Source of the DNA: Thermoflavifilum thermophilum
GTDB lineage: Bacteria > Bacteroidota > Bacteroidia > Chitinophagales > Chitinophagaceae
Direction: 5' to 3'
DNA: 64,000 bases
NCBI RefSeq assembly: GCF_900116565.1
Contig: NZ_FPCJ01000001.1
Coordinates: 2,786,540 to 2,850,539, forward strand
The translations under genes and the position numbers were made by a program. Within the stretch, counting starts at the first letter, position 1; every line of letters begins with the position of its first letter. The notes below the pieces were generated by a model. The model had not been told where the DNA came from. It saw nothing but the letters and a program-made list of their open reading frames with translations, and made no database searches. This document shows, piece by piece, positions 54,134 to 61,466 of the stretch.

Positions 54134-54223
54134 ACCTAACTTTGTAGTATCCAATAATTTTAGAATATTTCCCGCCATAAATATACAAAAAAGAAATATG
54201 TTACGTATATTTGAGCGTTAGGT
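54134..54223. other. Possible integron attC-like site
   Basis: ACCTAAC at 54134-54140 and GTTAGGT at 54217-54223 are perfect complements, separated by 76 bp. They fit the attC end consensuses RYYYAAC and GTTRRRY. An internal AAATATAC/GTATATTT pair is present, but the second pair of complementary boxes expected next to the ends is not. This could be chance, and support is weak. Confidence 0.3.
54206..54213 (+). promoter_or_regulatory. Putative -7 box in front of the restriction-modification genes
   Basis: TATATTTG fits TAnnTTTG. A second exact match TATTTTTG occurs at 54367-54374, closer to the methylase gene start at 54457. No clear -33 boxes are seen. Transcription of the RM operon could start from either. 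Confidence 0.3.
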
Positions 54224-54314
54224 GTAATTCGAAAACCTGCCTTTCACGGAAAGGAGATCGTAAATCATGACTATGTTGTTGCCATCATTTAACTTCATAA
54301 GGAGAAAAGCGATA

Positions 54315-54455
54315 ATGAGATTGTTACGCAACTTTCATCTAACGAAACTTAAACAAAATTTTATCTTATTTTTGAGAGCAAGGGCTTTTACGGAGGCTTT
54401 TAAAAAAAATAAACTTAATAAAGAATTAAGCATACCAATTGAAAGAGGTAATTGA
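54315..54455 (+). CDS. Small hypothetical ORF before the methylase gene
   Basis: A 46-residue Lys-rich ORF (MRLLRNFHLTKLKQNFILFL onward) with a good ribosome-binding site (ATAAGGAG) 10 bp before its ATG, and an in-frame alternative ATG at 54267. Its TGA ends one base before the methylase ATG (TGATATG), so translation could be coupled. No family is recognised; it may be a control peptide or not real. Confidence 0.35.
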   Translation: MRLLRNFHLTKLKQNFILFLRARAFTEAFKKNKLNKELSIPIERGN

Positions 54456-54456
54456 T

Positions 54457-56880
54457 ATGACAAATAATAGTCGTCCCAAAACAACACAGATTTTTTCGGC
54501 TTCAGATGTGAAACACGGTCTTTCTCTTTTCATGGATAGAGAGATTAGAACAGTGGAAGGCTTGATTATAGAACGGGATGGAAAATTTTATATCAAATGC
54601 CAGATCAAAGATAAATACAAAGTCGCCAAACCTGAAGAAATCGTGAGGCAACTTTGGGTTTATAGATTATTGAATGAATATAACTATCCAAAAGAAAGAA
54701 TAGATGTTGAAAGAGTGGTTTATTTTGGCTCAAGAGATTCTGGTTTAGCAGATGTGGTTGTCCTTCAGGAAGACCTGAGTCATCCATACATAATCTTTGA
54801 AGTAAAAAGGCCTCAAAGAACCGCAGGGTTAGAGCAGTTAAAAAGTTATTGTAATGCTGAAGGGGCTCCGATTGGTGTTTGGTCCAATGGAAATGAAATG
54901 ATAAGGCTTCACCGAGAAGAACCGAATATCTTTGTAGAAGTTCCAAGAATACCAAAAGTAACAGAAACACTGAGAGATATTTTAACTGAAAGATGGACCC
55001 TTAGATGGCTTGAAGAACACGATGAATTAAAACAAGGTAAGACAACACTTAAAAAAATATTACTGGACTTAGAGGAGCTTGTTTTAGGCAATGCAGGAGT
55101 AGATCCATTTGAGGAAATTTTTAAGTTAATCTATGCCAAACTCTACGATGAATGGAGAGGGATTAACGCCCCCTCCTATAAGTTAGAATTCTTCGTTGGA
55201 GACAGGAGTACGGAACAGGTAAAAAGAGCAATAACAAACCTATTAGAAGGGGCAAAGAGAGAGTGGCAGGGAGTATTTGAGCCAACAGATAAAATTGAAT
55301 TAAGGAACGACCACTTAAAGGTTTGCGTATCTTTCTTAGAAAAAATAAAGTTATTCAATTCCAACTTGCGCATCATAGATGAGGCTTTTGAATATTTAAT
55401 ACCTCAAGTTTCCAAAAAGAGAGAAGGGCAGTTTTTTACTCCCCGACCTGTTGAAGATATGATTGTTGAAATGCTCAACCCTAAAGCTGATGAATTCATT
55501 ATTGATCCTGCTTGTGGCTCTGCTGGTTTTCTTTTGCATTCTGTGATGTGGGTTGCAGGTGGGATGATTAGCGGGAAGCCGTTACCTGAAAATGCAAGAA
55601 ATTTTGCTCAGAATAAGATTTACGGAATTGATTTTGCTAAAAAAGCTGTAAAGATAGCCAAAGCGATTAACCTGATTGTAGGGGATGGCAAATCCCATGT
55701 CTACAAAGACAACTCATTGGCACCTCACACATGGGAAGATGAAACAAAATCAGGTTTAAGAGGCAGGCTTTTAAGATTCCCTAATAATCCTGAAAAAGAC
55801 AGGGAAAATCAAAGCAAGTTTCTATACTTTGATTTTGATGTATTAATGACTAATCCTCCATTTGCAGGGACGGTAAAAGAAAGGGATATTTTAAGACTCT
55901 ATAACCTTGCTGAAAGAAACGGAAGATGGGTAAACAAAATCGGCAGGCATATTCTCTTTTTAGAGCGTTCTTTGCAATTTACAAGACCCGGCGGAAGAAT
56001 GGCTATTGTTTTGCCTCAGGGATTGCTCAACAATACAAACGCCGAATACATCCGCAGATTTATTATTGATGAAGCAAGGATTTTAGCAGTAGTAGGTTTG
56101 CATGGCAACACTTTCAAGCCTCACACAGGAACAAAAACAAGCGTTCTGTTTTTACAAAAATACACGGATGAAGAAAAAGAGAAAATTGAACAAACAAGGG
56201 CAAAATACGAAGGAGAATGGGAAGAATTTTTGAGAGGGCTGAAAGAGAAATATCAAAATATTGCCTGGAATAGTTCGGTAGATGATGAAGAAATCCCTGA
56301 AGAACTAAACTCTTTTTTGGAAAACTATTTTGAAAGTAGAGAGGAGATTGAGGAATTACTGGAAGATGTGGTTGAAAGTGGAGAAACGGAAGAGACGGAA
56401 GAAGAAAACAGAGGAAGAAAACCTCTTGCTGTCTTGGTTCAGGAGAAATCCGAATTAGATGATGCACTGAGAGAAAAAGAGGAAGAATTAGAAAGTGCAA
56501 ATGCCACAAGAAAAGCGGAATTAAAAAAGGAAATAAAGACACTACAAAGCAAGATAAACAAACTCACCAAAGAAATCTCTCAAAGGACTTTAGCAGGTCA
56601 GATAAGTTTAGTTCTAAGCGAAGAAAGGATAACTGAGGCATTCAAAAAATACTGGCTTGACGGAAAGGTTATGCAAGAAATGGATTATCCAATCTTCTTT
56701 GCTGTTAATGAAAAGCCCGTGAAGGACGAAAGCGGGGAGTATAGATACAAGAAAAATCCTGATGGCTCTTTTGTTTTAGATGAACACGGACACCCGATAA
56801 TTGACCATGATTTGGACGAGATAGCAGAGGCTTTTATTAAATTTGCCAAAGAACAAGGCTTTGATTTTTGGAGGCAGTAA
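54457..56880 (+). CDS. Nuclease-methyltransferase fusion (HSDR_N plus HsdM-type N6-DNA methylase)
   Basis: An 807-residue protein from the ATG at 54457, preceded by GAAAGAGG. N-terminal half: an HSDR_N-like PD-(D/E)xK domain with Asp99 (ADVVV), Glu115 and Lys117 (FEVKRP). Middle: HsdM-type adenine methylase with DPACGSAGFL near 351 and NPPF near 466. C terminus: Lys/Glu-rich coiled coil, residues about 590-710, and an HsdM-like end. It resembles the A subunit of BcgI-like type IIB enzymes, which fuse cleavage and methylation. The gene order is methylase, nuclease, S subunit with 1-5 bp gaps. No SF2 translocase is present. Confidence 0.85.
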   Translation: MTNNSRPKTTQIFSASDVKHGLSLFMDREIRTVEGLIIERDGKFYIKCQIKDKYKVAKPEEIVRQLWVYRLLNEYNYPKERIDVERVVYFGSRDSGLADVVVLQEDLSHPYIIFEVKRPQRTAGLEQLKSYCNAEGAPIGVWSNGNEMIRLHREEPNIFVEVPRIPKVTETLRDILTERWTLRWLEEHDELKQGKTTLKKILLDLEELVLGNAGVDPFEEIFKLIYAKLYDEWRGINAPSYKLEFFVGDRSTEQVKRAITNLLEGAKREWQGVFEPTDKIELRNDHLKVCVSFLEKIKLFNSNLRIIDEAFEYLIPQVSKKREGQFFTPRPVEDMIVEMLNPKADEFIIDPACGSAGFLLHSVMWVAGGMISGKPLPENARNFAQNKIYGIDFAKKAVKIAKAINLIVGDGKSHVYKDNSLAPHTWEDETKSGLRGRLLRFPNNPEKDRENQSKFLYFDFDVLMTNPPFAGTVKERDILRLYNLAERNGRWVNKIGRHILFLERSLQFTRPGGRMAIVLPQGLLNNTNAEYIRRFIIDEARILAVVGLHGNTFKPHTGTKTSVLFLQKYTDEEKEKIEQTRAKYEGEWEEFLRGLKEKYQNIAWNSSVDDEEIPEELNSFLENYFESREEIEELLEDVVESGETEETEEENRGRKPLAVLVQEKSELDDALREKEEELESANATRKAELKKEIKTLQSKINKLTKEISQRTLAGQISLVLSEERITEAFKKYWLDGKVMQEMDYPIFFAVNEKPVKDESGEYRYKKNPDGSFVLDEHGHPIIDHDLDEIAEAFIKFAKEQGFDFWRQ

Positions 56881-56881
56881 T

Positions 56882-57775
56882 ATGGCTATTTTTGAAATAA
56901 AAACTAAAAAAGTAAAAAAAGTTCGTGTAACCAACGCAAAATTAGAGCGTAGTATTCAGAAACTATTTGAAGACAATTTAGAAGAGATTTTGAACATTAT
57001 ATTTTTAGCTTCAGAATACTCTACTACATGGGGAGGTAGAATTGATACCTTGGGAATTGATAAGAATGGCTCTCCAGTTATTATAGAGTATAAACTAAAT
57101 AAAAATGAAAATGTAATAAATCAATCCTTATCATACTTACGCTGGCTTTTAGACCATAAAGCAGAATTTGAAAAATTATGCCAAAAGAAATATATAAAGA
57201 TTGAAATTGACTGGAACTCTCCACGGGTGATTTGTATTGCTGAATCTTTTAATAAATTTGATCTTGATACGGTCTCCATTCTTCCAATTAGAATTGAACT
57301 TCTAAGATATGCCATTTACGAAAACGGAATTTTACAAATAGAAACAGAGAATTACGAACAAGTTAAAGAAGAAAAACAAACATCAAAGGCCAAAATTAAA
57401 AAAGAAAAATTGGTGTATTCTTTAGAAGATCATCTTTTGGATAAAGACGAGAAAATTAAAAAATTATTTTATGCTTTGAGAGAAAAAATAATGTCATTAG
57501 ACAAAAATATAATTGAAGAAACAAAAGCCAAGTATATTGCTTATAAACTTTCTTCAAACTTTGTAGATGTAGTTATATTATCTAACTCGTTAAAAATATT
57601 CCTGAATGTAAAAAGTGGGGATTTAAACGATAAATGGAGGTTAGCTCGGGATTTAACAAAACCAAAACCGATTGGTCATTGGGGAAATGGCGATTATGAG
57701 GTAAAAATAGATTCATTAGAAGATATAGAAAAAGTTTTTGAGTTAATTCAACAAAGTTATGAATATAACAGGTAA
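56882..57775 (+). CDS. Predicted endonuclease with NucS-like and DUF5655 domains
   Basis: A 297-residue protein from the ATG at 56882, one base after the methylase stop. The N-terminal half has a PD-(D/E)xK-type site: Asp55 in RIDTLGI and Glu69/Lys71 in VIIEYKL, as in the NucS/DUF91 type. The C-terminal part fits the DUF5655 domain (IIEETKAKYIAYKLSSNFV and LNVKSGDLNDKWRLARDLTK). It may add a cleavage activity to the system, act on modified DNA, or be an accessory. The location inside an RM operon is unusual. Confidence 0.78.
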   Translation: MAIFEIKTKKVKKVRVTNAKLERSIQKLFEDNLEEILNIIFLASEYSTTWGGRIDTLGIDKNGSPVIIEYKLNKNENVINQSLSYLRWLLDHKAEFEKLCQKKYIKIEIDWNSPRVICIAESFNKFDLDTVSILPIRIELLRYAIYENGILQIETENYEQVKEEKQTSKAKIKKEKLVYSLEDHLLDKDEKIKKLFYALREKIMSLDKNIIEETKAKYIAYKLSSNFVDVVILSNSLKIFLNVKSGDLNDKWRLARDLTKPKPIGHWGNGDYEVKIDSLEDIEKVFELIQQSYEYNR

Positions 57776-57780
57776 AAAAT

Positions 57781-59211
57781 ATGGCAGTATTAAGCGTTAA
57801 AAAATTATCAGAGCTTGAGGGAGCAAAAAGGATAGAAGCGGATTTCTATAAACCTGATTATTTTATTGATTTTTCTAAAGGTTTTTGGAGACCCATAAAG
57901 GAATTTCTAAATATTTGTCAGTATGGAATATCCCAAGCCATGACAGAAGAACCTAAAGGGTATCCAATTTTTCGTATGGATGATATTAAAGACTGTTTTT
58001 TATTAGATGACGAAGTGAAATATTTAAAAATATCCGAACAAGTTTTTAAGCAATATAAATTAGAAGAGAACGATGTACTCTTTAATAGGGTAAATAGTGA
58101 AGAATTTGTAGGAAGAACAGGCATATTTAAATTAAAAGGAAATTATGTTTTTGCTTCCTATTTAATCAGGTTGAGACTTAAACCAGTTTCAGAGATTCTT
58201 CCAGATTACCTAAATCTTTTTCTAAATACGAAATATGGTAAAAAACAAATTCGTAGATTTTCCAGACGAGCAGTTAATCAAGCAAATGTAAACGCTGAAG
58301 AGTTAAAAAATTTCAAGATTTGTATTATTCCCTTAAAGATTCAAAACCAAATTACTCAATTATCAGATGAAGCGTGGAGTAAGATAGAACTTTCAAAATC
58401 CCTCTACTCCCAAGCCGAAGCCCTCCTTTTAGAAGAAGTCGGACTTAAAGACTTCAAGCTAGGATACAAAAAGACCTATACCGCTAAACTTTCTTTCGCT
58501 CTCTCTGCTCATAGAATAGATGCCGAATACTTCCAGCCTTCGTATGAAGAAGTAGTTGAGTTATTAATGAAAAAGGTTAAAGTTGAAAAATTAAAAAATG
58601 TCGTTTCATTCATAAATCATGGTAAACAACCTTATTATATAGAAAATGGGGATGTTCCAGTTTTAATACAAAAACATTTAGGTTCACAATTTATGAGTTT
58701 ATATTCTGAAATTGTTAATATGCCAGAAACACCGAAAACAGATGAACATTTTGTTAACAAATATCCAGAATATTTAATAAAACCTTTTGATGTTTTATTT
58801 TATTCTGTTGGCGCATATCTTGGAAGAACAAACGTTGTATTGGAAGATTTTAAAGCAGTGCCAGCAAGTTTCATAACGCTTATTAGGACAAAGCAAGAAA
58901 TTTGTAACCCTGTTTATTTAGCATTATTTTTAAATTCTGAAATAGGGCAACTTCAATCTTCAAGATGGAAAAGCGCATCAGCTCAACAATACATTTACCC
59001 AAAAGAAATTAAAGAATTTCTTATCCCTATCCTTCCACTCCCAACACAGCAAAAGATCGCATCATTAGTTCAGCAGTCCCATGAGGCAAGAAGGAAGGCG
59101 AAGGAATTATTAGAGGTAGCAAAAAAAGCAGTAGAGATTGCCATTGAAAAAGACGAAAAAGAAGCCTTGTGCTATATTTCAAAGACGGCTTACGGAGAAT
59201 TTAATGAATGA
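57781..59211 (+). CDS. Type I-like restriction specificity (S) subunit
   Basis: A 476-residue HsdS-type protein with two target-recognition domains. TRD1 with conserved spacer runs to about residue 220 (FRMDDIKDCFLLDDEVKYLK, DVLFNRVNSEEFVGRTG), and TRD2 follows (KLKNVVSFINHGKQPYYIEN, PFDVLFYSVGAYLGRTNVVL). Each is followed by a helical conserved region (IIPLKIQNQITQLSDEAW and ILPLPTQQKIASLVQQSH). It reads a bipartite DNA sequence and pairs with the methylase. It is the third gene of the operon, 5 bp after the nuclease. Confidence 0.9.
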   Translation: MAVLSVKKLSELEGAKRIEADFYKPDYFIDFSKGFWRPIKEFLNICQYGISQAMTEEPKGYPIFRMDDIKDCFLLDDEVKYLKISEQVFKQYKLEENDVLFNRVNSEEFVGRTGIFKLKGNYVFASYLIRLRLKPVSEILPDYLNLFLNTKYGKKQIRRFSRRAVNQANVNAEELKNFKICIIPLKIQNQITQLSDEAWSKIELSKSLYSQAEALLLEEVGLKDFKLGYKKTYTAKLSFALSAHRIDAEYFQPSYEEVVELLMKKVKVEKLKNVVSFINHGKQPYYIENGDVPVLIQKHLGSQFMSLYSEIVNMPETPKTDEHFVNKYPEYLIKPFDVLFYSVGAYLGRTNVVLEDFKAVPASFITLIRTKQEICNPVYLALFLNSEIGQLQSSRWKSASAQQYIYPKEIKEFLIPILPLPTQQKIASLVQQSHEARRKAKELLEVAKKAVEIAIEKDEKEALCYISKTAYGEFNE

Positions 59212-59320
59212 CAAAAAACAAGAAAAAACTACGGCAACAACATAATTTACAGCAGGTTTTCAAACTCTGCAGAAGCCTTTGGCTTTCTTGCCACGTTGCA
59301 CTCTTGTCTGATGGCTCGGG

Positions 59321-59522
59321 GCACATAACAGTGTATAAATGGTTCGGTTCTTGCAGAACCTCACCAAAATTTTCCCTTCGGGAAAACTTCGTTTATCCAC
59401 AAACGTTGAACGCAATGCCTCGCTATGTTCGGCACTGCGTTCAACAAGCGAATTGGCAAAAGGGCTTCGCTGTGCAAATTCTTCCACGCTCGCCCCTTCG
59501 TCAATCCGCCCCGCCGTTGGGC
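59321..59522. other. Structured non-coding region before the SH3 protein, attC-like
   Basis: About 200 bp between the S gene and the SH3 protein hold several hairpins: GGTTCT/AGAACC (59346-59360), TTTTCCC/GGGAAAA (59370-59386) and GTTGAACGCA/TGCGTTCAAC (59405-59445). It ends in GTTGGGC at 59516-59522, which fits the attC consensus GTTRRRY; the left end GCACATAAC at about 59321 is only a loose partner. An ORF spans it but lacks coding features. The remainder of the gap 59212-59320 shows nothing recognisable. Confidence 0.3.
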
Positions 59523-59552
59523 ACAATAGGGCTAAAAGAAAATAATAATAAA

Positions 59553-60407
59553 ATGAAGCGACTACTTCTACTACTACTGACACTGGCGACACTAACGACA
59601 GTGACAGCACAAGTCAAAGTAAAAGGATATTACCGTAAGGATGGTACTTACGTTCATCCACATTATCGTTCCAATCCTGACGGAAACCCATACAATAATT
59701 GGAGCTATCCCGGAAATACAAACCCATATACCGGAAAGACTGCAACAGGTAATCCTGACACTTACCTAAAAAATTATTATGATAAATCGAGCAAATCAAC
59801 ATCTGACGTTTGGGTTGACGGCTACTATAAATCAGACGGGACCTACGTACCTGGACACTTTCGTTCCAACCCGGACGGAAATCCATATAATAATTGGAGC
59901 TACCCTGGCAACACAAATCCATATACCGGAAAGACAGCTACGGGCAACCCTGACACCTATTTGAAAAACTATTACAACAATTCATCTTCCGGCACTATTT
60001 TTTATCATCCTGAGTTAGAAGAACCGGAAAAACCTTTAGTAAATTTAGGAGGATCATTTCCTTATGTGCATCCTGTAAATATATCTTTTAGTTCAAAATA
60101 TTATGTAACAGCCAATAAACTGAACGTCCGGAGCGGCCCTTCAACAAACTATTCAGTAAAGACCACCCTTGATTATGGTACAAGCATTACAGTAGTTGAT
60201 AACTCCAATGAGAGCTGGGCAAAGATTGAATATTCTGCCTACGACTATAACAGTTGGGGTTACAAAACACAAACTGGTTATGTTTCCAAATCTTACATTT
60301 CCTCTCAAAATCCTTATTTCAAATCCACCTATTCTAATACCTACGACGATATTGATTTGAGCAAATACCTTGAAAATTACAACACATACAACAAAACCAC
60401 TTATTGA
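59553..60407 (+). CDS. Secreted repeat protein with SH3 domain (likely truncated by an in-frame TGA)
   Basis: A 284-residue protein from the ATG at 59553 with a Sec signal (KRLLLLLLTLATLTTVTAQ). Two near-identical 52-residue repeats follow (GYYRKDGTYV...NPDGNPYNNWSYPGN), at 25-76 and 90-141, then an SH3_3-type domain, YVTANKLNVRSGPSTNYSVK to GYVSKSYISS. The role could be binding peptidoglycan or surface targets; unknown. The same frame reopens right after the TGA and adds 92 residues of a recognisable C-terminal domain, so this copy is probably disrupted. An N-terminal extension to 59208 is not credible. Confidence 0.75.
   Translation: MKRLLLLLLTLATLTTVTAQVKVKGYYRKDGTYVHPHYRSNPDGNPYNNWSYPGNTNPYTGKTATGNPDTYLKNYYDKSSKSTSDVWVDGYYKSDGTYVPGHFRSNPDGNPYNNWSYPGNTNPYTGKTATGNPDTYLKNYYNNSSSGTIFYHPELEEPEKPLVNLGGSFPYVHPVNISFSSKYYVTANKLNVRSGPSTNYSVKTTLDYGTSITVVDNSNESWAKIEYSAYDYNSWGYKTQTGYVSKSYISSQNPYFKSTYSNTYDDIDLSKYLENYNTYNKTTY
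59625..59975 (+). repeat. Tandem 156-bp repeats in the SH3 protein
   Basis: Two 156-bp units at 59625-59780 and 59820-59975, spaced by 39 bp, encode 52 residues each. They keep the same protein sequence for most positions, while the DNA differs at many third positions, so the repeat is old enough to have drifted synonymously. Confidence 0.8.
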
Positions 60408-60686
60408 TCCCTGACAAGTTCCAATTTATCAACGGGTCGACTGACTATCTATACTGACTGCAACACTTGTAGTAGCATTACAATTTACATAGATGGAGTA
60501 TATGCAGGAAAACTGGACAAGTATTTCGCTGCCGAGACACCTAATTGTGGTGACTTCGGAACATTTACTTCAACAATGACAGTAGGAAAACACAAAATTA
60601 AAGCGACTGATAGTAACGGAAATGTATGGGAAGGAGAGGTACAAATATTAGCAGGACAATGTAAAATACTCAATCTTGAAAAATAG
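60408..60686 (+). pseudogene. C-terminal domain continuing in frame after the TGA
   Basis: Directly after the TGA at 60405-60407 the same frame runs 92 codons to TAG at 60684-60686. It reads SLTSSNLSTGRLTIYTDCNT, then CSSITIYIDGVYAGKLDKYF, then CGDFGTFTSTMTVGKHKIKA, and ends with GQCKILNLEK. This resembles a small Bacteroidota C-terminal beta domain of surface proteins. It has no start codon of its own. The most likely reading is a nonsense mutation of one longer gene; recoding or two genes is less likely. Confidence 0.65.
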
Positions 60687-60695
60687 TCCTACAGC

Positions 60696-60826
60696 GCCCA
60701 ACAAAGGCTAAGAAAACATGCAGGCTGACACGGTAAATGAACATTACAGTACATAACAAAACTTGGTATTCGGCAGACGGATACGTGTTCCAAAACCCGC
60801 AGGTTTCTTAGCCAGGGCCGTTAGCT
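60696..60826. other. attC-like site after the SH3 protein
   Basis: GCCCAAC at 60696-60702 fits attC RYYYAAC; GTTAGCT at 60820-60826 is near GTTRRRY with one mismatch. Inside, GGCTAAGAAA at 60706-60715 is a perfect 10-bp complement to TTTCTTAGCC at 60804-60813, which is where the second attC box pair should be. The 131-bp span fits attC size. It lies directly after the gene at 59553-60686, as a cassette would require. The 60827-60886 remainder shows nothing. Confidence 0.45.
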
Positions 60827-60886
60827 GCAACCCTACCACGAGAGAGTAAATTTGAACCGACAATGAATTTAGAGGCCAGACAAATG

Positions 60887-61195
60887 CTATTTATCAAAAA
60901 TATCCTTTCGGTGATTTTTACCCCAATCGCTTAACGCCTTAATCACTGGTTGAAGTGTTTTTGCGTATGGAGTAACTTGATATTTTATTACCACAGGTCT
61001 TCCATCATACACAGTTCGCTTTATAAGATAATTATCTTCTAAATCTTTCAATTCTTTTGCAAGAACTTTTGATGTAATCTTCGGTATACTCCTTTCAATT
61101 TCCCTAAACCTATGATTGCCCGATGAAATGGAAATTAAAATCATCAATCTCCATTTTCCGCTAATTACATCCAATGCATCTCTGACAGGGAGCAT
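60887..61195 (-). CDS. HxlR-family regulator, probably frameshifted at its start
   Basis: A 102-residue winged-helix HxlR protein: MLPVRDALDVISGKWRLMIL, KVLAKELKDLEDNYLIKRTV, PVVIKYQVTPYAKTLQPVIK. The in-frame ATG at 61195 gives a short N terminus. Upstream, an ATG at 61230 starts a frame MAKK that would continue as SHIECTSEM, including the conserved Cys, if the A7 run at 61219-61225 had one more A. This looks like a one-base slip in a homopolymer. The regulated partner, a DoxX gene, is only a remnant here. Confidence 0.75.
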   Translation of the reverse strand: MLPVRDALDVISGKWRLMILISISSGNHRFREIERSIPKITSKVLAKELKDLEDNYLIKRTVYDGRPVVIKYQVTPYAKTLQPVIKALSDWGKNHRKDIFDK

Positions 61196-61264
61196 TTCGG
61201 ACGTGCATTCTATGTGACTTTTTTTGCCATGGTGAAATGTTATATGCTTACCTTCGGGTAACTG

Positions 61265-61393
61265 CTATACTTTAGCTTGGGAGCTTTGGGGCTTATCCTG
61301 CCATGGCTGCTAAATTTATTTCCGATACTGACACCAATTGCAGCGAGTGCACTTGCATGGGTTATGGTACCGGCAATGTTTCATCATCTGAAA
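61265..61393 (+). pseudogene. DoxX-like membrane protein remnant
   Basis: The frame reads LYFSLGALGLILPWLLNLFP then ILTPIAASALAWVMVPAMFH, then HLKH. This matches the C-terminal helices of DoxX-family proteins (GLILPWL...LTPIAA...HLKR). The first part of the gene is missing, and the sequence runs straight into the GH3-tail copy at 61394. HxlR-DoxX is a common divergent pair, so this is probably the old target of the HxlR gene. No function is possible. Confidence 0.6.
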
Positions 61394-61440
61394 CATCGTC
61401 GGCCGATATCCGGCTCAGGGGGCGAATCTGGCTGGAGTGA
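61394..61440 (+). repeat. Right copy of the GH3-tail direct repeat
   Basis: CATCGTCGGCC... repeats the end of the GH3 gene (left copy 53774-53814). It encodes SSADIRLRGRIWLE and a TGA at 61438-61440. The copy is joined directly to the DoxX remnant. Because the Arg codon change is synonymous while the residue after WL differs, it looks like the remnant of a second, related GH3 gene rather than a fresh copy. Confidence 0.8.
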
Positions 61441-61466
61441 AGCACAGCTATTGTAATTTTGGGCGG

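Larger units (their letters stand above)
53821..61440. mobile_element. AT-rich acquired region bounded by GH3-tail repeats
   Basis: Between the two GH3 tail copies the DNA is AT-rich and the encoded proteins are rich in Lys, Ile and Asn, unlike the flanks. It holds a restriction-modification set, a repeat/SH3 protein, attC-like elements, an HxlR regulator, a DoxX remnant and pseudogene pieces. No integrase, transposase or inverted-repeat ends are seen, so the mechanism is unknown. It may have entered in more than one step. Confidence 0.6.

Noticed and set aside
59208-59552. N-terminal extension of the SH3 protein back to the S-gene stop
   Set aside because: The first 115 codons lack coding features and contain several hairpins; a signal peptide starts cleanly at 59553.
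53821-61440. Classical transposon or prophage
   Set aside because: No transposase, integrase, inverted-repeat ends or phage genes were found in the region.
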